Positions 23,366 to 32,510 of a DNA stretch of 64,000 nt are shown here, piece after piece. Each line of letters opens with the position of its first letter. Position 1 is the stretch's first letter. A program made the translations under genes and the position numbers. Origin of the DNA: Pseudomonas saxonica (GTDB lineage: Bacteria > Pseudomonadota > Gammaproteobacteria > Pseudomonadales > Pseudomonadaceae); NCBI RefSeq assembly GCF_007858365.1, contig NZ_VFIO01000010.1, positions 62,001 through 126,000 of the forward strand. Reading direction: 5' to 3'. The notes under the pieces are model-generated. The model was not told the origin of the DNA and did not search any database. It worked only from the letters and a program-made list of their open reading frames with translations.

Positions 23366-25983
23366 ATACGCTCGACAAACGCCCTCCAGCGGAACCTCTG
23401 GCGATGACTCCTGAATTTCCCTTAAAGGGGTTGTTACCTTCGCATCCTCAGCAGGTGGCCGATAATGGCATCGCGCAGCGCAAAGTGGAACGTCAGATCG
23501 CGATTGAAACCGAGCGGGCTGCGCGGGCTGCACGCCGGTTTTATGTTGGTCCGCCCTGTATGGATGTACTGAAAATTACGCTGTGCTTTGACGGCACCAA
23601 TAACCATGAGCCGTCAGATAAATTGAGTAAGCCACCTACGACCAGCAATGTGGCGCGTTTATTTCACGCCAGCCTGGGTGATATGGAAGGTCAGCCCCCA
23701 ACCCTTGTCAGCGATGAGGCTTTCTTTCGCTATTACATCCCTGGGGTCGGGACTGAGTTCAAGGAAATTCATGAGTTCGGGCCGAGTGATTCGGGGCTGA
23801 GCATGGCCACCGGAGGCGAAAATCGTATTAACTGGGGGCTGACCCGGCTGCTGGATGTATTGAAGGTCGCTTGTAATGAAGGACCTCTTCTCCCCAAAGC
23901 TGCCTACGCACTTATCCAGAAAATGGGCACGTCTGTGGGCATGGATGCCTTGGGGGCTTCACTTGTCAGCGACGGTTATGCCCGGCGCAAGGCAGTCCTT
24001 GAAGGCCCGATTCGCGAGTTGCAACAAAAGGTCGAATTGCAGAACCGCCTGAAAACCGCCCCGCTGATCAAGGCTATGCGTCTGTACGTGTACGGCTTTT
24101 CTCGCGGTGCTGCCGAAGCGCGGGCATTCGCCAATTGGCTGGAGGCGTTGACCAAGGTCGAGGTCGAGGGTGAAACCTGCTACCTGTTTGCCGGGTTGCC
24201 CATCAGCATTGCCTTTATGGGGCTGTTCGATACGGTGGCGTCAGTGGGGGTGGCGTATCTGGCGCCGTTTGCCAGCGGGCATATGGGCTGGGCTGACGAC
24301 TCACTGCGGCTGTCGGATTCGGAAGTGTTTCTGGAGCGTTGCGTGCATCTGGTTTCGGCCCATGAGCAGCGCGCCTGTTTCCCACTGGATTCGATACGAC
24401 GCAAAGCGCGACCTGACGATCCGCTATGCCCCTCGACCTATCGCAATGGCACCGTTGAATACCTGTACCCCGGCATGCACTCGGATGTGGGTGGAGGCTA
24501 TCCGCCGGGGGATCAGGGCAAATCACGGGAAGGTAGCCATGAGGTACTTTCGCAAATCGCCTTGCACCATATGTTCAGTGAAGCCTACAAAGTAGGTGCG
24601 CCGTTGCAGGCCCCCAGAGAGGCGCTTCATGTTGACCAACGGGAGCGGAGTCCTTGGCTGGTGATGGATGAAGAGACCGAGATTGAATATGGCCTTAGCG
24701 AAACCCTCATCCAACATTTCAACACCTGGCGCAACACCCTGATTCCCGGGCCGTTGGAAACCGCCATGGAACATCAGGCCGGGCTGATCACCGGTTGGCG
24801 CATCCACCGTTACGCCAGTTACTGGTTCGAGGATTCAGCCGCTTTCTCTCACGTCTCCGGTAAGTACCCTGGGGAAAGCCCCGACATGACCGCTAAAGAA
24901 CGCGAGGCATTCGAGGCGTTGCATGGGATGCAGCTGGCTGAAGATCAGGCCGCTCGCTCCGGCCAGCCGTTACCCGAATGGTCGGACAGCGAGCGCGAAG
25001 AGCGTGTGGAGCATGAGCAGACCAAGCTGGCCTTCGAACAGCGCATCGGCGCGTCCACCCCCACGGCCATCAACACCGCCAAAGTTTTTGAGCCCTCGCT
25101 GGACCATACCCAGCTGAGGGCCGCCATGAACGAATTCCGCATTGATTACCTGACCGAATGGCAATTGCCGGAAAACTCCGAGATGTTCAGTTTGGGCCGG
25201 TTCGTCAATATGGCCGCCGGCGGGCTGGTGTATCTGACCAACGAGGAGGACGAAGCCCAGCAGTACAATGACCTGCGCAGGGCGGGCTATTGGTCCTACT
25301 TCCGGCTGTTCACCGAGGACCATCAACCGCTCAATGATGAGGCCAGGCAAGTGCTGACGCTGTTCGATGACTATGTGCACGATTCCCGCGCATGGTTTAT
25401 GCATTCATCGCTGGGCGAGCGTGAACCGTTCAGCGACTACTTTCGCTACCGCACGATTTTCTTCGACGACGAGAGCAACAAGGCGCTGTCGTTGCTGGCC
25501 CGGGCCGGGCAGGTGGTGGGTGTTGCCGTCGCTATTGCCAGTGTGGGCTTGAGCATCAAGCGGCGTGACCCGCGTTATCTGGTCGGGCTGTTGATGCCTT
25601 CATTGGGGCTGCCGGTGTTTCGCGGCAAAGTCGGGGCGCCTGAATTCAGCGCCATCGACACCCTGACCGGCATAGCCTTGCCGATGCTGGAAGACACCCA
25701 GGGCGTTCGCGCCTTTACTCAGGAGACGGGCAGCAAGCTGAAACTGCTCGACTCACTGCCTTTACCGCCAGCCCTCGACGAAACCACCGCGACCACCCCA
25801 GCCTTGCAAGACGTGTTAGCCGCCGCGCTGGCTGCGGCGGCCGTGCGAAAAGCCGAGGAAGAGGCGGCGTACCAGGCCAGTCTTACACCGGAAGATAAAC
25901 GCCGCTTGCTGGAAGCCGAGGCGCTTGAGGAGCGAAAACGCCTGTGGATCGAGCAGGCGAAGGCCGCTTCAGGCCTGACTTAA
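23350..25983 (+). CDS. tle1: Tle1-type type VI phospholipase effector (DUF2235)
   Basis: 877 residues. Alpha/beta-hydrolase effector that attacks membrane phospholipids of rival cells after delivery on VgrG. The N-terminal DUF2235 domain starts with LKITLCFDGTNNH (75-87). The nucleophile elbow is GFSRG (S251), and D294 (GLFDTV) and H377 (PGMHSDVGGGY) complete a triad placed as in the known Tle1 enzymes. The C-terminal half has a hydrophobic stretch (about 715-735, LLARAGQVVGVAVAIASVGL) and an Ala/Glu-rich helical tail (from about 820). No signal peptide, as expected for a type VI cargo. The preceding genes supply spike, adaptor and immunity. Confidence 0.92.
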   Translation: MSDSLNTLDKRPPAEPLAMTPEFPLKGLLPSHPQQVADNGIAQRKVERQIAIETERAARAARRFYVGPPCMDVLKITLCFDGTNNHEPSDKLSKPPTTSNVARLFHASLGDMEGQPPTLVSDEAFFRYYIPGVGTEFKEIHEFGPSDSGLSMATGGENRINWGLTRLLDVLKVACNEGPLLPKAAYALIQKMGTSVGMDALGASLVSDGYARRKAVLEGPIRELQQKVELQNRLKTAPLIKAMRLYVYGFSRGAAEARAFANWLEALTKVEVEGETCYLFAGLPISIAFMGLFDTVASVGVAYLAPFASGHMGWADDSLRLSDSEVFLERCVHLVSAHEQRACFPLDSIRRKARPDDPLCPSTYRNGTVEYLYPGMHSDVGGGYPPGDQGKSREGSHEVLSQIALHHMFSEAYKVGAPLQAPREALHVDQRERSPWLVMDEETEIEYGLSETLIQHFNTWRNTLIPGPLETAMEHQAGLITGWRIHRYASYWFEDSAAFSHVSGKYPGESPDMTAKEREAFEALHGMQLAEDQAARSGQPLPEWSDSEREERVEHEQTKLAFEQRIGASTPTAINTAKVFEPSLDHTQLRAAMNEFRIDYLTEWQLPENSEMFSLGRFVNMAAGGLVYLTNEEDEAQQYNDLRRAGYWSYFRLFTEDHQPLNDEARQVLTLFDDYVHDSRAWFMHSSLGEREPFSDYFRYRTIFFDDESNKALSLLARAGQVVGVAVAIASVGLSIKRRDPRYLVGLLMPSLGLPVFRGKVGAPEFSAIDTLTGIALPMLEDTQGVRAFTQETGSKLKLLDSLPLPPALDETTATTPALQDVLAAALAAAAVRKAEEEAAYQASLTPEDKRRLLEAEALEERKRLWIEQAKAASGLT

Positions 25984-27392
25984 CCCTGCCAACCTCCGCC
26001 CAGTGCCGTCAGCAAGCCAACGCTGGCTTGAAGCTGGCGGGTGTGCAGCGCTTGCACCTGACGCTCGGCCTGTAAGGCTGCAGTCTGCGCCGTGACCACA
26101 TCCAGATAGCTCACGGCCCCCGCTTCATAGCTGTGGGTGGCCAGGGTTTGCGTATGTCGGGCTGCATTGGCCGCGGCCTGTTCGTCGAGGTTTTCCTGTT
26201 GCAGGTCGCGCAGTTGCGCCAGGTTGTCTTCCACCTCGCGCACCGCCTGCAAGACCTGAGCGTGGTAGTGAGCTGAGGCTTCTTCAAATTCGGCTTTGGC
26301 TTGCTGCTCTTGAGCACTCAAGCGGCCGCCATCAAAGATGGGCAGGTTCACCAACGGCCCCAACGCCCAAAACCGATTGGCCGCGGCCAACAGGTTACCG
26401 CTGCCCTGGGTCTGGCCCCCGAGTAACCCGGTCAGGCTAAAGTCGGGATACCACGCCGCCTTGGCGACGCCAATCCCGGCATTGGCGGCAAACAGTCGTC
26501 GTTCGGCCGCCGCAATGTCCGGGCGGCGTTGCAGCAAGGAACTGGGCAAGCTGTTGGGTGCGACGGGCAGGTTGAGCGGGTGCTCACTGGGCGGCAGCTG
26601 GAACGTGCTCGCGGGTTCGCCCACCAGTTCACCGATGGCGTGTTCGCTCAGGTTGCGTTGGCCGCGCACCTCATCCAGTTGCGCTTGGGCCTCGGCCAGT
26701 TGGCTTTGCGCACGGGTCAGGTCCATTTCTGAGGCAATCTGCCCTTGATAGCGTGCGCGGGTCAGTTCCAGCGCCTGGCTGTAATCATTCAGCGATTTAG
26801 ACAGGATGCGTTGTTGCGCGTCCAGCCCGTCAAGTTGCACGTACAGGCTGGCCAACTGGCGTTGCAGGCTTAATCGTGCCACGGCCAGGTCGTCAGCCGA
26901 CGCCTGCGCCTGGGCATCTCCGGCGGCCACTTGATTGCGAATCTTGCCCCAGAGGTCGAGGTCAAAACTCAATGCAAAACCCGCCGTGTTGCTGTTGTAG
27001 ATCGACGGCTGAGTGGTGCCGCGCAATGGGCGGCTGTCCGATTGACGCTGACGCAGCGGCTGGCCGTTGGCGGTTATCTGCGGGAACAGTCCGGCATGCA
27101 GTTGGCCGGCGTAGGCCTGAGCGGCATCGTAATGCGCCAGTGCAGCCGCCAGATTCGGGTTGGCGGTCTGCAAACGCTGTTGCAAGCCGTTCAGGCGCTC
27201 GCTTTGATACGCCCGCCACCAATGCGGTGACAGTTGGTCGGCAGGTTGTGCGCTGTGCCACGGCCCATCACTGGTTTGTTCACGGTAGTGTTGAGGCAAA
27301 TCCAGCGTCGGGGTTATATAAGTCGGCGCCAGTGAACAGCCCTGCAGGGCCAGCGCCAACAACACTGCGCCACGTTTAAGCGTTGGCTGCAT
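25980..27392 (-). CDS. RND efflux outer-membrane factor (OprM/NodT family lipoprotein)
   Basis: 470 residues. Lipobox ALQGC near the start (LALQGCSLAP) marks a lipid-anchored TolC-like trimeric channel. Two repeats of coiled-coil hairpin (QRRLQTANPNLAAALAHYDAAQAYAG; REVEDNLAQLRDLQQENLDEQ) and SFDLDLWGKIRNQV, RRPDIAAAERRLFAANAGIGVAKAAWYPDF and GPLVNLPIFDGG are family hallmarks. ATG 27392 has AGGAG 6 nt upstream and overlaps the adaptor gene by 17 nt. Third gene of the efflux operon; converges with tle1, whose stop it overlaps by 4 nt. Confidence 0.92.
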   Translation of the reverse strand: MQPTLKRGAVLLALALQGCSLAPTYITPTLDLPQHYREQTSDGPWHSAQPADQLSPHWWRAYQSERLNGLQQRLQTANPNLAAALAHYDAAQAYAGQLHAGLFPQITANGQPLRQRQSDSRPLRGTTQPSIYNSNTAGFALSFDLDLWGKIRNQVAAGDAQAQASADDLAVARLSLQRQLASLYVQLDGLDAQQRILSKSLNDYSQALELTRARYQGQIASEMDLTRAQSQLAEAQAQLDEVRGQRNLSEHAIGELVGEPASTFQLPPSEHPLNLPVAPNSLPSSLLQRRPDIAAAERRLFAANAGIGVAKAAWYPDFSLTGLLGGQTQGSGNLLAAANRFWALGPLVNLPIFDGGRLSAQEQQAKAEFEEASAHYHAQVLQAVREVEDNLAQLRDLQQENLDEQAAANAARHTQTLATHSYEAGAVSYLDVVTAQTAALQAERQVQALHTRQLQASVGLLTALGGGWQG

Positions 27393-28542
27393 GGGTGGCT
27401 CCTGTGTCGGCACATTTCACCGAGTCGCCTTCGCGCAAGGCATCAGGCGGGTTGTCGATCACCCTGTCGGCAGGCTTGAGGCCTTGATCGATCACCAGCC
27501 GTTCGCCCAGATCCAGGCCGATGTGGATGTCTTGCAAGTGCACGTGCTGGGCACTGTCGAGCACCGCCACCTGCGTGCCTTGGGCACGAAAGATCAGGGC
27601 ACTGGCCGGGATGCTGACGCCGTGGGTGTCGGCCGGAATCGACAGCACCGCTTCGGCATAGTCGCCGGGCATCAACGCGTCGCCGGGGTTGAGCGCGACA
27701 AATTGCGCCATCAAGGTGCCTGAGCGCGGATCAACCGAGGTCGAGTTACCGATCAGCCGGGCCGTAAAGGTTTGCCCCGGATGCTCCGGCACGCTGAGTT
27801 GCACTTGCATGCCGGGACGAATCACGCTGGCGTAATTCTGCGGCACTGGCACGTAGAGGCGCAGTTGGTGGGTGTCGGCAATATCAAACAGCTCAGCGTC
27901 GCTGTCGGTGTCTGCCTTGATCAGTTGGCCAATGTCGGTGTTGCGCGCGGTAATGGTGCCCGCGAACGGTGCGCGAATGGTTTTGTAATCCTCCAGTGTC
28001 GAAAGCCGTGCGTAGTCAGCTTCGGCGGCTTGGGCATTGGCCTTGGCCGCTGCGGCATCCGAGCGTTTTTCGTCGGCCTCCTGTCGCGACACGGAATGAC
28101 TGGCCAGCAGGTTTTGCCAGCGGCTGGCCGTGGTCGCGGCAAGCGCGGCGTTGGCTTGCTCTTGCAGCATATGGGCGCGGGTTTGCGCCACTTGCTGGTC
28201 AAGGTCGGGGCTGTCGATCACCGCCAGAATCTGCCCGGCTTTGACCTTGCTGCCGATGTCGGTTTGCCAGCTTTTCAGGTAGCCGTTGACCCGGGCATGG
28301 ATCGGCGCCTTGCTCCAGGCCTCAAGGTGCGCGGGCAAGCGCAAGGTGTCACCGTGGGCGTTTTGTACCGGCTGGAACACGCTGACCACAGGCAGGGCGG
28401 CGGCTTCGGTCCAGCGGGCGACGGCATGCTCATGACGGGTGCGCGCTGCCAGCCCATTGGCCACCAGCAGGGCGGCCAGGGTCAGGCCACCGATGCCCAA
28501 CACCATCAAACGCTTGCGCGAGGTTTTTTGATTAGACGACAT
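27376..28542 (-). CDS. RND efflux periplasmic adaptor (HlyD/MFP family)
   Basis: 388 residues. One N-terminal transmembrane anchor (residues 12-29, MVLGIGGLTLAALLVANG). It continues with a lipoyl half-motif (AHLEAWSKAPIHARVNGYL), an alpha-helical hairpin (about 115-190), a second lipoyl half (IRAPFAGTITARNTDIGQLI) and beta-barrel domains. Bridges the inner-membrane pump and outer-membrane channel. The ATG at 28542 has GGAG 10 nt upstream and overlaps the pump gene by 11 nt. Confidence 0.92.
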   Translation of the reverse strand: MSSNQKTSRKRLMVLGIGGLTLAALLVANGLAARTRHEHAVARWTEAAALPVVSVFQPVQNAHGDTLRLPAHLEAWSKAPIHARVNGYLKSWQTDIGSKVKAGQILAVIDSPDLDQQVAQTRAHMLQEQANAALAATTASRWQNLLASHSVSRQEADEKRSDAAAAKANAQAAEADYARLSTLEDYKTIRAPFAGTITARNTDIGQLIKADTDSDAELFDIADTHQLRLYVPVPQNYASVIRPGMQVQLSVPEHPGQTFTARLIGNSTSVDPRSGTLMAQFVALNPGDALMPGDYAEAVLSIPADTHGVSIPASALIFRAQGTQVAVLDSAQHVHLQDIHIGLDLGERLVIDQGLKPADRVIDNPPDALREGDSVKCADTGATHAANA

Positions 28543-31500
28543 GGGAAGTTTCTCCAGCAGCAGCGCGATTTTTTTCACGACCGTGCACCAGGCTGAACAC
28601 CACGGGCACGAACAGCAGGGTGGCAACGGTGGCCAGCATCAGGCCGCCGATGACGGCGCGTCCTAGAGGCGCGTTCTGTTCTTCTGACAGGGCCAGTGGC
28701 AGCATGCCGATCATCATGGCCAACGCGGTCATGCACACGGGGCGAAAGCGCGTGTAACCCGCTTCGAGCGCGGCCTTCAGGGCATCCCCATGTTCGGCCA
28801 GGCGTTCGCGGCAGAAACTGACCACCAGAATCGAGTTGGCCGTGGCCACACCCATGCACAAGATGGCTCCGGTCAGGGCGGGCACCGACAACGAAGTGCC
28901 ACTGAGGAACAGCATCCAGACAATCCCGGCCAGTGCGGCGGGCAGGGCGGTGATGATGACAAACGGATCAAGCCAGGACTGGAAGTTGACCACAATCAGC
29001 AGGTAGATCAGCACGACCGCCCCGAGCAGACCCAGGCTCAACCCGCTGAACGCTTCATGCAGGGCGTCGATCTGTCCGTGCAGGCTGATGGTCGCGCCTT
29101 TGGGCCGCAGGTCGGCGGCACCATCGATGACTTTTTGCACATCGGCGGCCACAGCGCCCAAGTCGCGGCCCTGGATATTGGCGTACAGGTCCAGCGTCGG
29201 CTGGATGTTGTAGTGAGTGACCACGGCCGGGCTTTCGACCCGGGTGATGGTCGCCAGCCCGCCGAGGATTTGTGACTGACCGTTGCTGCCTGTCACAGGC
29301 AGGGCTTCCAGCGCGGGCAGGCTGTCCAGTCGGTATTGCGGGGTGGCGGCGACCACGCCGTAAGACACCCCGTTCTGCGGGTTGAGCCAGAAGGTCGGGG
29401 CCACCTGCGAGCTGCCCGCCAGCGAGGCAACCATGCTGTTGGTGACGTCACGCTCGGTAATCCCCAACCCGTTGGCCCGCAGGCGGTCGACGTTGACTTG
29501 CAGCGACGGGTAGCCCACGGATTGTTGAATGCGCAAGTCGGCAATGCCGGGCACGTGTTGCAGGCGGCGTTGCAGTTCCAGCGCGTAGGCGCGGTTGGCG
29601 GCGTCATCGCGCCCTGAGACTTTGATGTCCAGCGGCGCCGGGGCACCAAAGTTGAGGATCTGGGTGCTGATGTCTGCGGGCATAAAGGCAAACTGGCTGC
29701 CCGGGAAACTCTCGGGCAAGGCTTCACGCAAGCGTTTGACGTAGTCCGCCGTCGGGCTGTGATCGGCCTTGAGGCTGATCTGAATATCACCATCTTGCGG
29801 GCCGATGGTACCGCTGCTGCTGTAGGCCATGTCGATCCCGCTCAACGGAATACCAATGTTGTCGATCACCGTGTCCAACTGATCAGCGGGGATGATTTGC
29901 CGAATGCGTGCTTCGATCCGGTCAAAATCGGCGGCACTTTCTTCAATACGTGTGCCCAGCGGCAGGCGCACATGCAGCGCGAGCGCACCGGCATCGGTGG
30001 CCGGAAAGAAATCCTGGCCGAGGCTGGGCAGCAAGGCAAACGAGGCCAGCACGCAGGCCATAAAGCCCAGCAAAAAGCGTTTGCGATGCGCCAGCGCCAG
30101 CTCCAGTACCGCGTAATAGGCGTCACGCACGGCCGAGAAGCGGCGCTCGAAACCTTGCTGGAAATTCAACAAGGCGCGCACCGGGGCCGAGTGCGCTTGA
30201 GTGGGCTGGTCGCCCTCGTGGTGATTGATGTAGCCGTCTTCGGGGTGATGGCCCGCACCTTGCTCGGGCACATGAGGCTTGAGCAGGAACATCGCCAGCG
30301 TCGGCACCAGGGTGCGCGACAGAATAAACGAACTGCCCATGGCGAAAATCACCGACAGCGCCATTGGACGGAACAGATAACCGGCAATGCCTTGCAACAT
30401 GAACATGGGCACAAACACGATGCAGATACACAGCAGCGACACAAAGGCCGGCCCGACAATCTGTTTGGCCCCGTCGAGAATGGCCTCGCGCACCGACTTG
30501 CCTTGCTCAAGGTGCCAGTTAATGTTCTCAATGGTCACGGTCGCATCGTCCACCAATATCCCCACGGCCAACGCCAGCCCGCCGAGGGTCATGACGTTCA
30601 GGGTCTGACCGCTGAGGGCCAGCAGGGCGATGGCTGACAAAACCGCCAGTGGAATCGACACGGCAATGATCAGGGTTGAACGCCAACTGCCGAGGAATAG
30701 CAGAATCATCGCGCTGGTCAGCAGCGCGGCAATAATGCCTTCCTGCGCGACACTGCCCACCGACTGTTTGACGAACACCGAGGCGTCGCCCAGCAGCGAG
30801 GTTTTCAGCGACGGCGGCAAGGTTTCGTTGATGCGCGGCAACATGGCGCGAATGCCGTCGACAATCGACAAGGTCGAGATGTTGCCGTTCTTCAACGCAG
30901 GCATCAGCACGGCACGGTGGCCGTCGACCCGCACGATATTGGTTTGTGGCGGGGAGCCGTCCCGCACGTGAGCCACCTGGCCGATGGTGATCAGCGCGCC
31001 GTTGACGGTCTTGATGGGGAGGTCGTTGAGTTCGTCGATGGCCTTGGGGCTGTTGTTGAGCATCACCGTGTATTCGTAGGTGCCCAGTTTGGCCGTGCCC
31101 ACGGGGATAATCTGGTTTTGCGCGGCCAGTGCAGCGCCCACGTCCTGCGCCGACAGGCCCTTGGCGGCCAAGGCTTGAGGGTCGAGGTCGAGAGTGATCT
31201 GGCGCTGCTTGCCACCCATCGGCGTCGGCATGGCCAGACCGGGCAGCGAGCTGAGGGGCAAGCGAATATTGTTCTGCACCAGGTCTCGAATTTTGGCTTC
31301 CGACAGCGTGGGGCTGGAAAACGCCATTTGCAGAATCGGCACCGTGGAGGCGCTGTAGTTAAGAATCAGCGGCGGGGTGATGCCAGGCGGCATCTGCTTG
31401 AGCACGGTTTGTGACACGGCGGTCACTTGCGCGTTGGCCGTACGAATATCGACGCCAGGCTGAAAGAAAATTTTCACGATGCCCATACCGGGCAATGACT

Positions 31501-31753
31501 GCGACTCGATGTGTTCGATGTCGTTGACGGTGGTACTCAGTGAGCGCTCGTAGGTATAGATCACTCGGCCCGCCATGTCTGCGGGCGCCAGGCCGGTGTA
31601 TTGCCACACCACGGCGACGACCGGAATGCCAATGTCGGGGAACACATCGGTGGGGGTGCGAACGGCAGCCAGCGGCCCAATGATGCAGATGAAAATCGCC
31701 AACACGATGAACGTGTAGGGCTTGTGCAGTGCGGTCTTTACCAGCCCGAGCAT
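28532..31753 (-). CDS. RND efflux pump, inner-membrane permease
   Basis: 1073 residues, the size of AcrB-class pumps, with twelve transmembrane helices and two large periplasmic loops. The conserved TM4 motif GILVDDATVTIENI carries the paired aspartates of the proton relay. VPMFMLQGIAGYLFRPMALSV and ALTGAILCMGVATANSILVVSFCRERL are the matching parts of the two halves. A hydrophilic insert rich in His/Glu (about 500-545, HHPEDGYINHHEGDQPTQAHS) lies in the central cytoplasmic loop. ATG 31753 has GGAGG 7 nt upstream; the frame extends 18 codons further without a site. Substrate unknown, no regulator adjacent. Confidence 0.93.
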   Translation of the reverse strand: MLGLVKTALHKPYTFIVLAIFICIIGPLAAVRTPTDVFPDIGIPVVAVVWQYTGLAPADMAGRVIYTYERSLSTTVNDIEHIESQSLPGMGIVKIFFQPGVDIRTANAQVTAVSQTVLKQMPPGITPPLILNYSASTVPILQMAFSSPTLSEAKIRDLVQNNIRLPLSSLPGLAMPTPMGGKQRQITLDLDPQALAAKGLSAQDVGAALAAQNQIIPVGTAKLGTYEYTVMLNNSPKAIDELNDLPIKTVNGALITIGQVAHVRDGSPPQTNIVRVDGHRAVLMPALKNGNISTLSIVDGIRAMLPRINETLPPSLKTSLLGDASVFVKQSVGSVAQEGIIAALLTSAMILLFLGSWRSTLIIAVSIPLAVLSAIALLALSGQTLNVMTLGGLALAVGILVDDATVTIENINWHLEQGKSVREAILDGAKQIVGPAFVSLLCICIVFVPMFMLQGIAGYLFRPMALSVIFAMGSSFILSRTLVPTLAMFLLKPHVPEQGAGHHPEDGYINHHEGDQPTQAHSAPVRALLNFQQGFERRFSAVRDAYYAVLELALAHRKRFLLGFMACVLASFALLPSLGQDFFPATDAGALALHVRLPLGTRIEESAADFDRIEARIRQIIPADQLDTVIDNIGIPLSGIDMAYSSSGTIGPQDGDIQISLKADHSPTADYVKRLREALPESFPGSQFAFMPADISTQILNFGAPAPLDIKVSGRDDAANRAYALELQRRLQHVPGIADLRIQQSVGYPSLQVNVDRLRANGLGITERDVTNSMVASLAGSSQVAPTFWLNPQNGVSYGVVAATPQYRLDSLPALEALPVTGSNGQSQILGGLATITRVESPAVVTHYNIQPTLDLYANIQGRDLGAVAADVQKVIDGAADLRPKGATISLHGQIDALHEAFSGLSLGLLGAVVLIYLLIVVNFQSWLDPFVIITALPAALAGIVWMLFLSGTSLSVPALTGAILCMGVATANSILVVSFCRERLAEHGDALKAALEAGYTRFRPVCMTALAMMIGMLPLALSEEQNAPLGRAVIGGLMLATVATLLFVPVVFSLVHGREKNRAAAGETSHVV

Positions 31754-31976
31754 GCTTGAACCTCCGGGGAGTGGAATTGCAAACCCGGGCAGTCTTACCG
31801 TCCACACTTAACGATCACCTTTCAGCTACGTGAAGGTTCCTTTAGAAAAGCGCTGAAAATCCCTTCATATTCATTCATTTGGCGTAACGCGGGGTGAGCA
31901 CCAAGCTTGGCACCATCGACGGGCCGCTGTTTGAGTCTGTCGCACTCTTGGGTTCCCTTTGCGAGGTGTACGTGTG

Positions 31977-32387
31977 ATGACTGTTAAACCGCTGCTCTTG
32001 ATCCCCGCTCTGGGGTTGGTGTTGCTGCTGTCGGCCTGTGCCGGGCCGATGCCCAAACAAGACCCGAGCGAAGCCTGGATCGGCTTTAAAGAAGAGGGCA
32101 ACAGCGACCTGATGGCCGAGCGTGTGGACGGTAAAAGCACGCAGGATGGTCGGTACTTTGAAGTGACACCCGGCGCGCATCGTCTGGACGTAACCCTGTA
32201 TGAAGGCGCCACGGGGGATGAAAATGAGGTCGATTGCCAAGGCAAAGTCAATTACACCGGCTTCAAGGCAGGTGAGCATTACGAGTTGATTGAGTCCAGC
32301 CTGGGGCCAGAAGTCAGTGCACGGCTGGTGGACTCCCACGGCAAGGAAGTGGCGCACACGGCGGACTTCAACTGCATGCCGGGGTAA
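31977..32387 (+). CDS. Small lipoprotein of unknown function
   Basis: 136 residues. Signal peptide MTVKPLLLIPALGLVLLL with lipobox LSAC (C21), then an exported beta-rich domain (AWIGFKEEGNSDLMAERVDG, YFEVTPGAHRLDVTLYEG) with two further cysteines (C87-type in VDCQGK and C134 in FNCMPG) that could form a disulphide. GAGG at 31963 favours the ATG at 31977 over in-frame GTGs just upstream. Divergent from the efflux operon by about 220 nt. I recognise no named family beyond conserved Pseudomonas lipoprotein. Confidence 0.75.
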   Translation: MTVKPLLLIPALGLVLLLSACAGPMPKQDPSEAWIGFKEEGNSDLMAERVDGKSTQDGRYFEVTPGAHRLDVTLYEGATGDENEVDCQGKVNYTGFKAGEHYELIESSLGPEVSARLVDSHGKEVAHTADFNCMPG

Positions 32388-32397
32388 TAAGCAACCG

Positions 32398-32503
32398 TGT
32401 AGCCGCTGCCGAGGCACGCAGGCTGCGAAAAGGTCCGCAGGGCCTTCTGTACTGGGGCCGCTGCGCAGCCCATCGCAGCCTTCGTGCCTCGGCAGCGGCT
32501 ACA
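32398..32503. repeat. REP-type inverted-repeat element (site C)
   Basis: Left arm TGTAGCCGCTGCCGAGGCACG + CAGGCTGCGA, right arm ATCGCAGCCTTCGTGCC + TCGGCAGCGGCTACA, nearly perfect complements. It begins 10 nt after the lipoprotein stop and ends 7 nt before the stop of the convergent MocR gene, so it occupies the whole gap and can act as a shared transcript end. Confidence 0.87.
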
Positions 32504-32510
32504 AATGGGG

